In this document: piece after piece, positions 11,550 through 21,744 of the stretch
Layout of the letters: every line of letters starts with the position of its first letter
Position numbering within the stretch: the stretch's first letter is position 1
Origin: Rhynchosporium graminicola
Lineage: Eukaryota; Ascomycota; Leotiomycetes; Helotiales; Ploettnerulaceae
Direction of reading: 5' to 3'
Assembly (NCBI GenBank): GCA_900074885.1
Contig: FJUW01000049.1
Coordinates: 298,351 to 362,350 of the forward strand
DNA length: 64,000 nt
Translations under genes and position numbers: made by a program
Notes under the pieces: generated by a model
Seen by the model: only the letters and a program-made list of their open reading frames with translations
Database searches by the model: none
Told to the model about the DNA's origin: nothing

Positions 11550-11945
11550 ATGGCAGAAGACAATATCTGGCAAATTAGCTAGGCTCGGCTTACATCCTCT
11601 CCCGACAACTCCTCCACGGTCATTTGAAATGGCGACGATTTCTGGCTTTGGACAAAGGATGATCACTCGACCTCGATCACCCTGCTACTCCGGACACTGC
11701 GCTTATACAACCACGGGTTAATATCCAAAGCGCATTGACGCCGATAAAAATCGAACCCGAAGAGACTGCTTTATTGATCATCGATATGCAGAACTTCTTA
11801 ATGTGAAAAGCTGTGGACAACAAGGTCGTGGCTTACAAGGTCGAGGAAGCGCTTCTCAAGTAAGGGATACCTGCTGCACGCAAACTTCGTCGCAAAGCAA
11901 TAATACAGATTTTATGGGTGACGTGGAAATTGACCAGATGGTACC
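11550..11945 (+). pseudogene. isochorismatase-family hydrolase relic
   Basis: Scattered frames match the N-terminal half of fungal isochorismatase-like cysteine hydrolases. After ATG 11550 (MAEDNIWQIS) a stop follows at once, then DDFWLWTKDD and, in other frames, TPIKIEPEETALLIIDMQNF (about 11740-11800), the conserved strand that carries the catalytic Asp of the family. In-frame stops come right after this motif (11803) and again before GIPAARKLRRK (about 11862), and LWVTWK follows near 11915. At least two stops and two frame changes are visible, and the C-terminal half with the catalytic Cys is not found. This is an old, truncated copy. It should not be annotated as a working enzyme. Confidence 0.65.
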
Positions 11946-14061
11946 CGGGTGCTAAATGATGTCGATAGCCAGCCAGAAGGTTTATAAATTCTTGTAATCC
12001 GTATAAAAAGATTGGAATGGAACGGAAATCCATACAAAGATAGCCAGTTCCTGATTCAGATCACACTACAAGTAGCGCAGTTCTCAATTGAAAAAATCAG
12101 GCTGTGCTCGTTCTTGTTAATTCAGATGGAAGCCATGATGAACCGGCTGAGTCCACACGTGTTGATATGGAAAAAATTGTACCTATGATATAGCGTAACC
12201 ACACGCCCGTGAAGATGAATGAAACATTAAAAAGGGACATACGAGCACTCATCAACCCGTGATTATACTTTTCCAATCTGTACCTCAATGTGACCGACCA
12301 TTGGCTATGTGCAGCAAAGTGAATACGTAAAGGTCCTTCCGGTGGCGTACAAAAGCAACACCGCACCCAAATGTTCGCATCTTTTACGATTCTGCGGACT
12401 CACCCCTCCGTCTCTCCCGAAACGACCAGACTCCGTCAAATGTAGAAAAGAAGCGAGAGGAGTAGTCAGAAGCCAGGGAAGCATTTCAGACCACACAGTT
12501 AACGAGACGACTATAGAATACAAATACATGAAGGAAAACGTCTAGTTTGGCCAGGCCATTTCAGATCTTGTGAGAAAGCACATTCCCAAAACCGGCATCT
12601 GGTACCTGCAGTAAACTGCTCAAACTACTGGCTGTGGTGCATATACGATGGCTGGAATGTGTGTGGTGGCAAGGGCTGTCGGAACTTCGCGTAGGGGGTT
12701 CTAGGTTTCTTCTCAAGGATTTGTGGATTTGGGTGAAAGAGTAAGAGAGCTTTCTTGCAGTGCACTATGCGCGCAGGAGTAGCGAGCCGTACAGATAGAT
12801 GGACGACTTCGCAGCTTCAAGTCCAGAAAGCGTGCTTATGGAAAGCTTGTGAGAATGAAGGCAACATTCATTTCCAGCGAATAGAGAATGGGGTTCGGGG
12901 TGATTTCCCTCGAAGACGTCTGCGGGAATCTCGGCCTCAGTTCAGGGTCCTGATTTTACTTCATCACAAATACTAGACCTCTAGATCCAACTAACCATCG
13001 ACCTACTTTCTACACTTGTAGAAATAGTCTCGATTCCACTGTAACTCTCACGTGATCATCGGATACCCCGTCGGATCTCTCAACTGCTATCATCCAATGA
13101 ATGGGATACACCCCGAATGTCCCCGTAAGCTTGACAGGCCGTCTGAGACTATTCCAGAGAATGAAGTCAAGCTTGTCTTTACTTCGCTTAGCGCATTGTG
13201 TAAGTAACTCCCCACTTGGCCAAGAAGTTCCACCTCGGTACAGGTAGTCACCTGGGTAACCCTTGTGACGATCATGGCTACTCGCCCCCACTTGAGGCTA
13301 AGGTACAGTAAGCTTCCCTATCTCCGGGTCCTGACTGGAAGCACAGGCACGACCCTGGACCTGGAAATCCCATTGAGGAATAGACTGAAGGAAATAATGG
13401 GGTAGCTCTTTAGCGAGTGAGCCTGAGATTTGTTGATCTCATGATCGTACCGCCCTGTAATATGACCCAGTCGAACTTCTGCGCATCAGCGACTAAGTTA
13501 TTTCTTCTTATCTTGAATCTCAAGGCTGAAAGACAAGCTAAGTATAACAATCTCTGCTCGCCAAAGGTCTGTAAACAGATCCCCTGGAACCTTCTCGCCG
13601 GATTGCTGCGTTTAATGCACATTCGTAGCGCGGGGTCCAGACAGTACAGTCAGTCATTGCTGTCCGGCGTCTGGGCATTCTTTCCTGCTCTGTCACTAGT
13701 CACCACATGAGATGGCCACCCCCATCCCCATTGTAGTCAAGCACCTTCAACTTCCCCAGCTTAATCCCCAGCTTTTGAGGCGAGGTCCAGCTAGATCGAT
13801 AATCGCCCTAGACTTGTTCCTACCGAGGCATTCCATGAGCTTCCCAACGTGAAGAGAAGGTCGCTCCATGTTTGCTAGCTAATCGCCACTGGACTGTTGA
13901 CCTCGAGGAATGGATTTTCGATCTACTACCTTCTATAAAGGTTGATCCTTTCCATCAGCTCTTTCCCAAGCACGCATAAACCTTGATCAATTTCCTCATA
14001 TCCAACACAAAACAAGCACATTCGTTTCTTTTTTCCAAGTCAACCACATATCATCGCCAAA
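11946..14061. other. 2.1-kb gene-poor stretch
   Basis: I see no gene family. Open frames (12309-12545, 13010-13291, 13417-13710) lack coding character. The right end is the promoter of the CFEM gene. Confidence 0.4.
13934..13939 (+). promoter_or_regulatory. TATA-like box of the CFEM gene
   Basis: TATAAA lies 128 bp before the CFEM start codon and is followed by a C/A/T-rich leader with little G, including CAAAACAAGCACA and TTTCTTTTTTCC, ending in GCCAAAATG. This arrangement fits a well-expressed fungal promoter; function is inferred. Confidence 0.45.
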
Positions 14062-14763
14062 ATGAAGTTCACTCTTACTACCCTTGCCGTTTTGGTCGCC
14101 GCTGTTTCTGCTCAATCCATTTCTGAGCTTCAGTCACAGATCCCAGCTTGCGCTCAAACCTGCTTGAATACTGCCATCAGCGGTGCAGGTTGCTCTGCTT
14201 CTGACACCGCATGCACATGCGGTACCAACATGGCTGCCATCACTCGTGCTGCCACTCCTTGTGTCATCTCCGGCTGCTCTTCCGCTGATGCCTTGAGTAC
14301 GTTTATTCCTGACTTGACGTCGAGTCGTGCAGGCCACTGACATATTTGCAGAAACTCAATCCATCACCGGCCAGATCTGCGCTCTTCCACGAGAGGCAGC
14401 CTCTTCTGCCCCAGCTTCTGCTGCTTCATCTGCTGCTTCATCTGTCTCCAGCGGAGCAAGCTCAGCTGTATCCTCATACTCCTCCGCCGCTTCATCGGCT
14501 GTTGCCTCTGTCACATCCAACGCTTCATCGGCTGTTGCCTCTGCCTCATCCAAGGCCTCATCTGCTGTCTCCAAGGCTAGCTCCGTAAGTTCAGCCATGT
14601 ATACAGGTCCCTCAATTGGTCGCTGACATTATCACAATAGGCCGTCGCCGGTGGTGCTTCCCCAACCAGCTCTAGCCCAGTCCAAGCAAGCAACGCTGCT
14701 GGCAAGAAAGAGGTCGGAAGTCTTATGGCTGGTGCCGCCTTCATTGCTGCTCTCGCTTTGTAA
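14062..14763 (+). CDS. GPI-anchored CFEM-domain protein
   Basis: Exons 14062-14296, 14352-14584 and 14641-14763 give 196 residues. Residues 1-17 are a signal peptide (MKFTLTTLAVLVAAVSA). Residues about 20-95 are a CFEM domain with eight cysteines; the first seven lie in exon 1 (PAC, QTC, GC, TACTC, PC, GC) and the last is in GQIC of exon 2. A Ser/Ala-rich spacer with repeats of the type SSAVASASS (about 95-155) follows, then a hydrophobic tail GSLMAGAAFIAALAL that fits a GPI-attachment signal. CFEM proteins sit at the fungal surface; some bind heme or take part in adhesion or host interaction. Both introns have good GTANGT/AG ends and the phases match. The Asp used for heme binding in Csa2-like proteins cannot be assigned by eye. 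Confidence 0.92.
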
Positions 14764-15425
14764 GTGGAGCTCCTGGAGTAGATATAAGACAGACGTGGGA
14801 ACGAAAGGGGGGACTTGACGAGACGAAAAAATAAGATGTATATAAGTGGTACGTGTGGATACGATCACATAATGAAAAAAAGTAGAACGTTGCAAGGCCC
14901 ATGTAAACACTATCGCGCATCGAAAACTTGAGACTTGGTGCGACGGATTGAAATCTGACTATCAACCCATGCAAACTCATCTTTGGCGGGGAGGGAATCG
15001 GCAAGTTCTAACTCAACGCCGTGACTCGATCTCAATGTCACGAAAGCATTGTAGACTGGTTTTCTAGGAATTGAAGCCACATAAGTAATTGATGACCTTA
15101 AGAAAATTGACTTCTGGATAATGTCTGTACCATGATTCAGCGATGATAAAACCTGAGATGGATTGGCTGCAGTGAACAAGCAATCATGTCGATTGTATCC
15201 ATCGGCCATTATGTTTTGCTCCTACGTAACTTGCAGCGCGGATTTTTGACGACCACTCTTTCCAGCCTCGACTCGGAAGTATGCACAGCAAGTCCTGCTA
15301 CTATGACATATCCCAATGAGGACGGACACTTGACCGATGGCTCATACAGAAAGTCTCTGATTAATCTACCAATCTCCATCTAAGTATAACACCATGTCGA
15401 AACTCTGAATCCGTCTAACTCTCAT
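14764..15425. other. intergenic, 3' regions
   Basis: The stretch lies between the convergent CFEM and thioesterase-like genes. No family-like frame is visible. Confidence 0.4.
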
Positions 15426-16539
15426 CTACGTCATGAAATCTCTATATCTGCCCAAAGCGGGTTGTCGACTCCCAGTAAACTCCTGATGCAAACCATCTAG
15501 CGCGCCAAAATGCTCTGCAAACTTCAACCCTCTCTTGTTCTCCCGCTCAACTCTCTTCCAGTCCCACTCATCCGACGCCTCGCTCTCTGGTGCTTCACTT
15601 GCATCCGCCTCCTCCAGAGTTTCTGGTGTGGATTCTCCGGAAGGTCCCATCTTTGCCCATCCACCTGGCTTTGGTGGAAGCAAGCCAGAAGCTTCTAAAG
15701 AGATTTCTGGATGCGTCGTCAGACGTCCCAGTTTAATAACATATTTACTGATCGCGCTCGCGAAAATGGCTTTCTCGTCTACCTCTTGAGTCTCTGCCTC
15801 TCCCTTGACAGTCTTGTATCCCTTCCTGAACCAGCTTCCGTCCGTGAGGATATAGGCGCGAGGCTTAACGGTGCCTTTCTTGACGAAATGCGTGACGACG
15901 TATATCCACTTGCGGTCCCAGCAGAGCATTCGGCTCCACATCTCAAAACCTTGGTACATTCCAATCTCTCTTTTGAAGCTGCACATCACGCCGCCGAGCA
16001 TGATACTCCATTTTCCTAGCACCGGCTTGCCTTGTTGGTCCAGGACTAGCTTGTTCTGTTTGTTGTGTTGTAGGGCTTTGATACCGGGCTGGAGTAAGGC
16101 GCAGACAAGGTGTGAACGTGTTACATCCAGATCAGAGAAGTACGTGCTGTTCGATTTGTGGAAATTATAATCGCATTCCGTGAGAGGTGCATGCGAACTC
16201 GTTATGACTGGGAGGAATAGTGTAGATGGCGCGATAGGAGGTGGGATGTTGGGCAGGCTGAAGAGACAGTGTTTGAGTATTGCGTTGAAGACTCGGTACT
16301 ACAAGAGATTGTCAGACATATTTGGCAGGCGGGTAGAGGTTACACACATGCCACGCGAAAGGTACGTTCTTGATATTTGCTAGCACGATCAAAGCTGCAA
16401 GTATCCGTGAATAACTTCCGGGTCCTGTGAAGGTGCTGGTAAGGAGGTTTCTAAAGCTGACTTTGGATGCGCCGGCTGCGACTACGATGGCACTTGTGAA
16501 GGCTATCGATTTCAGCGGAAGCCGATTTGCGGATGCCAT
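15426..16539 (-). pseudogene. THEM6-like thioesterase-fold gene with apparent frameshift
   Basis: Similar to fungal THEM6 / 4HBT_2-type hotdog-fold proteins. Exon 1 (16539-16348) encodes a membrane-anchor-like N-terminus and NIKNVPFAWH; the intron 16347-16300 has GT-AG ends; exon 2 begins YRVFNAILKHCLF. Homology then jumps one frame near 16258-16262 to LPNIPPPIAP, and continues with ECDYNFHKSNSTYFSDLDVT and GKWSIMLGGVMCSFKREIGM to the stop at 15426. Without that shift the frame hits a stop about 30 codons later. The C-terminal ~100 residues are variable and acidic. The remaining protein shows no other damage, so the single extra base may be either a recent mutation or a sequence error at TTCC/GGAA. 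If it is an error the product is an intact thioesterase-like protein of roughly 350 residues. Confidence 0.65.
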
Positions 16540-18451
16540 GATGATAAATGAGATCCGAGATTCCGAAAGAAAAGAGACAATAACAACAAAAAGGAAAGCA
16601 ACGTCAACGAAGAGTTTAAAATATCTAATGGGTATTGGCGAACGGAAATGAGGTGCTGATATGAAACTCTCGCATGGCTCTGCCGAGGCATCGGCGGTCG
16701 CACGTGGAACGCCGATGTGCTTGCTTAGTCATGCTTTCATGTGCAAAAACTACCAAAACGAAGCCAAGTCAGTATCTTGGAGTGGGGTATGGGAATGTTT
16801 GCCGAAGTATCCTCAAGCCACAACGAGTCATAACCATTCAAGATACAAGAAATGTCCTTTCCGAGTCGCTTTTAATGCATCCTCTTGGGGCTTCCAATCA
16901 TGGCAGCATGGCAAGGGAGTGCCATATCAACAAATAACCGAGCATTTTTTATATCTTCATCCTCTTTGAGCACATAACGCCGTCTTGACGTACACGGTAC
17001 GCTTTTGTGTTTCCAGATTACTCGGACACCAGTGAAGTGGTCGTTACAAAAGTCCACGTTATCAGTGCAAGACCCGCGCAAATAAAAAGCCTTACATTGT
17101 GACCAAAGTAACTCGGTTTGGACATACTGCTGCTCTTACACACGACGTTCGGACGATCTGATCCAGTGGTTTTAGCCTCAGAGCTTCTCATCCCCTTCAC
17201 AACCATCTCAAGTTGCCTAAGATTTCTTGAGAGAGCCACAGGATGTAAACAATCTCCAGGGTTAACGACCAGGAAAGTATTTCAAACTTGTCTGACAGCA
17301 CTCGGATCGTTTCAAGACTTGATCGTCCTTTCGACTGGATGGTAGCAATCTAAAGTCTCTATCCCATGTGTTTTCTGGGTTTTCCCAGTTGATCACGAGT
17401 AGTTGGTCGAAAAGCTGCATCCTCAAGAGTACTACCAAATGGCTCTACTCAGTATCGGAAATCAAGACTTGAGGGTCCCCAATTGTATCTTGACCGAGGC
17501 CACCTGACATGATAATCGGGAAGATAATCGTGATTGCCGCAGATTAGGCAGGTCGCAGAACAGCTCGCAGATATTATCCGTGTTTGAAGTTAGTCAAGTG
17601 GCTACTTACGAAGCCGGACCCTGCCTCGAGCGGTGGACGTCGTGGCGGGCCCCACATGCTGGGAGAACAAGGGTCTTGAGGGACCAAAACATACTGCTAA
17701 GTTAGGAAGTTTGAGTATGGATAGCCAGAAGCAGCTCCATTTTCTTTTGCGTTATTACTGCTATGACTATCAGATATGGAGCGGCTTCGCTCACAATTAT
17801 TCTTGACTGACCAAAGCAAGACGAGGGTTATTCTCGCGTTATATATAGAAGTTATCTATAAGCAAACGCAGCTTGCACTGATCTATCACGCATGTCCTGG
17901 TCCATCGTCCACCATCTACATTCGTTATCTGTCGATCCTACAGTACAACTGCCGCTTGAGGTGCGTTACTTGTTCTGGGTCCGCAATACCAAGGAAGGCT
18001 ATTCAAGGTGACAATAGTATTCGGCCCTCAAGAACACCATAGACCACCAGCCTGAGCCAGCAAAGTGCTCCTAGAAGCCATGAATTTCTTGGAATCTGCG
18101 ATGACAGCGTCAGTGGCGTCTAATGTTCCTCACCGGTTCATCTTCAGCGAAGGCATTTGCTTGGTGTCTGAGCTCGGCCAGCAGAGCCGCAGTGCGAGCC
18201 GCAGTACTGACCGCTCCGGCGGAAGAGATCACTCGAATGCCTGGAACCCCATCTGAGCTATTTCCATGGCGCGAAGATGTGAGGGGTTCGAGGCGATACG
18301 TAGTGCTATCTGCCAACCCGAGGGTAGTGTGAAAAAATGTCCCTAGGACCCTGACACCCACGTGGGGTTTCTTACTTTACAATATATCAGATAATCTCCC
18401 TCATGATTCTTCTCAATCTTCGGCACTTCGATCAATTTCAAAGGCGGCACA
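16540..18451. other. 1.9-kb stretch without a confident gene
   Basis: Frames at 16674-16937, 17118-17345 and 18110-18361 (both strands) show no recognisable domain. The minus frame 18361-18110 contains protein-like text (VISSAGAVSTAARTAALLAE) but has no supported start, partner exon or family, so I do not call it. Confidence 0.35.
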
Positions 18452-20435
18452 ATGATCGAGCCGTCGATTTCACCAGCTGCAACCGAAGTATCTTTGTCCA
18501 TTGATGATCAAGTTCGCCAGTCTGGCTTTGAATATGCCGAAGGTCAAGAGTTGAGATGGCAGGAGAATGATCCGTCTCATCCAAGGCATTGGCCTTTATG
18601 GACTAAAGTGTTCAATACTGCTGTCATAATCTCACTGGACTTCTCCACGTATGATTGACACCTGTCACTTTGAGGCTATCGCCTAACCTTTACATAGTAC
18701 TGCTGTTAGCACATCAGGTGTAAGCTTTTGTTCTTGACTTAGTAGAACCTGGTTGACAGACACAGTCTGGAGCCACCAATCAAGGAAGTATACAATACGG
18801 AGTCAGCCAGATATATGCGATCTTCTGTTTCACCTCGATGTTAGTTGAATGCTCCTTCGAACCCAAACATTTCTCTGACACCACAAATAGATATCTTTTC
18901 GGTCAAGCACTCGGTGGGATTATCTTTTCTGCAATATCTGAGTCCTTCGGTCGACGAAATCTCTACGTCACTTCTATGTTTCTATTCAGTGCCTGCTGCG
19001 TCATTATTGGAACCGTCAATGACATTTCTGCCGTCCTCGTTGGCAGGCTGTTCTCAGGTTTACTGTCCGCGATTCCTACGATCGTCGTTGCAGGTTCCGT
19101 CGAAGATATGTACGACTCTGAGGAGAGAGTATGGATGATCTTTGCATGGGGTGTGGCAGCAAATATCGGGCTTGTATTTGGTCCAATCTATAGTGCATTT
19201 ATCACAGCAGCCCTCGGCTGGTCAGTTTTGGTCCATTGAAGTAGTTACGACATCTAATAGCTCGTAGGCAATGGATATTTCGTATTTCGGCAATCGTAAC
19301 ATTCGGCCAGGCAATTCTTACATTATTTCTCAAAGAGTCCCGGCCCTCCCAAATTCTCAAGGGGCGTCTTGCTCGTTTGAACAAAGTCACTACTTCCAAA
19401 CAACCATTTACCATCTACAACCCGGATGAAAACAACTCTTATCGCGACTTCGTCACTGTCTCCCTCACTCGCCCGACCCGTTTCTTCTTCACGGAACCGA
19501 TCGTGTTCCTGGTCGCGATAATGTCATCCGTAGCTTTCGGTCAAATCTACCTTCTTACTGAAGCTCTTCCAGCCATATACACTCAAGCGCCACTCAGCTT
19601 CACTACAGAACATGCTTCACTGTCATTTATTTCCATTGGCATCGGAATGTCACTCAATATCCTGCCCAGGTTCTACGATCACTTCCTCCTCAAACGCATC
19701 AAAGCTCAATCTAAGATGATCGAACCGGAACACAAGATCCGTGCTTTTGCGGTTGCTGCACCGATACTTGCAATCGGACTTTGGTGCTTTGCAGTAAGTA
19801 CAAGACCTCACCTGCTTTCTTCCAGCCTTCCAGGCGGTATCTTTCGAGTCTGGCGAGCCTCATTGCTAACAATTATGAAGTGGACAATACCCCCAGCCGT
19901 CCCAGCGCCATGGCCCGTATCCTTCCTCCCTCTCATCCTCGTTGGCTTCGCCACCAACGAGTTCGACTGCACATTAAGCGGGTACCTAACGGATTCGTAC
20001 ACCATTTTCTCGGCATCAGCAATATCAAGTATGGCCTTCCTGCGAGCTGTCCTGAGTGGCGCTCTCCCTCTTTTTACAAGGCAGATGTACGAAGCGTTGG
20101 GTGCTAACAAGGCGACTACAATATTGGCAGCGGTTGCAACGGCGTTTTGTGTAACTCCATTCTTGTTCTTGAAGTACGGGGAGAAGTTGAGGGAGAGAAG
20201 CGCGTTTGCGAGATATAGCCGTGAGGCGGAGAAGAAGATAAGTGTCTGTAAGGGAAGGCAGGGGAGTAAGGCTTCTGGTTTGACTGATGGAGGTACTGTG
20301 CTTGGGGATGGAGATGTCGAGGCTCCTGCCGAACAGTTGGCTGGAAGGTCGAAAGAGGACGCGGATTTTGCCGGAAAATATCAAACATCGTTTTCAAGAT
20401 ATTCAGCAGATTTCAAGAATAAACGCATGCAATAA
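18452..20435 (+). CDS. DHA1-type MFS transporter
   Basis: Six exons in one frame: 18452-18648, 18698-18719, 18766-18839, 18891-19220, 19268-19793, 19881-20435, giving 567 residues. The cytosolic N-terminus holds NDPSHPRHWPLWTKVF, the usual segment before TM1 in fungal drug:H+ antiporters of the CaMDR1/FLR1/polyamine type. Motif-A-like SESFGRR follows TM2, and VGRLFSGLLSAIPTIVVAGS marks TM4. About 12 hydrophobic segments can be counted, with a charged loop near the middle (SRPSQILKGRLARLNK). A hydrophilic C-tail of about 90 residues is unusual in length. The role is export of small molecules at the plasma membrane; the substrate is unknown. Exon 2 is a 22-nt microexon needed to keep the phase. 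Confidence 0.85.
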
Positions 20436-20820
20436 AGCCAAAACTGTGCCTTGCAAAATGAGAAGACCAATTTTGTTCAGGTAGTTAAAGTACAGGCTCG
20501 GCTAAGAAGGCTGTATAGCCAAGGCCCAAGAACCGGTCGACGACTTGAGGAGGTATCATGTAGAAGTCAAGCTCTGGTGCAGCAATTCTTAGGGTCGAAG
20601 CTTCTGGTTTGCATCACGAAGTCATGAACTATTTTCCAAGAGAAGCAAGATACCAGGGAACTGGTTGAACCATTTTCATTTTTTAAAATCAACGCAAAAG
20701 CCAATCCCGATGGCCAATCCCGAACTTCAATCCCAACCATTTCATTGTACGACTCTCCCGCCCATCCTATCCTGCCATGATGACCATTGGTATCTTAAGC
20801 AAAGAACCTGAGCCCATGAC
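20436..20820. other. intergenic between convergent genes
   Basis: Holds the 3' regions of the DHA1 transporter (plus) and the But2-domain gene (minus). No gene is visible. Confidence 0.4.
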
Positions 20821-21744
20821 TCAGTCGCATTTGACGAGGAACAAGCCGATTGGCATCGAGGCAGTGTTCTGGAAGTAGTCAAGCTCGGTCTTATTGGCTG
20901 AGCTGGCCTGGATTGTGATATTCTCTCCCGCAAGGCAGGGAAAGGTGGCGACGGTGTAGTTGTGGCCCGGGAAGATCTTGGTCTTTCCGTAGTTGACGGC
21001 AACGGGAGGGGTGGTGTTGAAAGTGGTGGAATTATCGGCGACACCGCTCAGGAGTGCGAAATTCAGTCCGCCGTTCTGGTACTCTACTTGCTCCATTCCC
21101 GAAAATCTGTACTTTCCGGCGGAGGGGTCGAGCTCCGATATATAGGGGAAGAGGAAGAGTAAGGCGCAGGTACCGGTGTAGGATGCTGGGATGTCGAAGT
21201 TGAACTATTTGAGATGTTAGCTTAGGTGTATCTCAAGTGAAGGTGTTCAGATGAGGCTTACGAGGGTTGTGGCAGCAGGGGAGATGTAAACCATGTACTG
21301 GTTACCAATCGATGCGTCTGGCATACCGACAGAGGTAGGGACGATGAGATGTGGGAATTGGTAATCGCCAGAGATATCGGAAGGACAGACAGAGCCATCA
21401 GAAAGAGCTCCATTGAGACCTCGCAATTCCATCTTGGTCTTATCCTTGCAGAGCTCACACTTGACATCGAAATCATAATAGTATTCGCCGAGATCTGAAG
21501 ATCCAGAAGTTGAGATGACAGCATGGAGTTGACTGTGAGGAGTAGCAACTGACGAGACAGTAGTAGTATATCTGAAGGTGCTGGTGTGGGTGGTGTATAC
21601 AGTTGGTAGTGCCGCATTTGTGACCGGAGAAGAGTGAAGAGTGAGCAGGGAGTTGGTGGGCAAACCAGGAAGCTTCTTTGCGATTTCACCAAAAGACAAG
21701 CCCAAGAGGACTGCGACGAGCATGATAATCATATTTGACTTCAT
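20821..21744 (-). CDS. secreted But2-domain protein
   Basis: Two exons, 21744-21262 and 21204-20821, separated by a 57-nt GT-AG intron, give 288 residues. The N-terminus MKSNMIIMLVAVLLGLSFGE is a signal peptide or anchor. A Thr/Ser-rich segment follows, with a Cys pair CELC near residue 95. The C-terminal ~140 residues fit the But2 C-terminal domain (PF09792): CALLFLFPYISELDP, then GHNYTVATFPCLAGENITIQ and SMPIGLFLVKCD at the very end. But2-domain proteins are common, abundant and poorly understood in ascomycetes; despite the name (Uba3-binding), most are predicted to be secreted. Several NxS/T sites (NSTT, NTT, NYT, NIT, NKT) suggest glycosylation. Confidence 0.82.

Noticed and set aside
14356..14598. 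minus-strand acidic Ala/Glu frame
   Set aside because: Shadow of the Ser/Ala-rich CFEM spacer.
18110..18361. 83-codon minus frame with Ala-rich helix-like text
   Set aside because: No start context, partner exon or recognisable family; the other strand is equally open.
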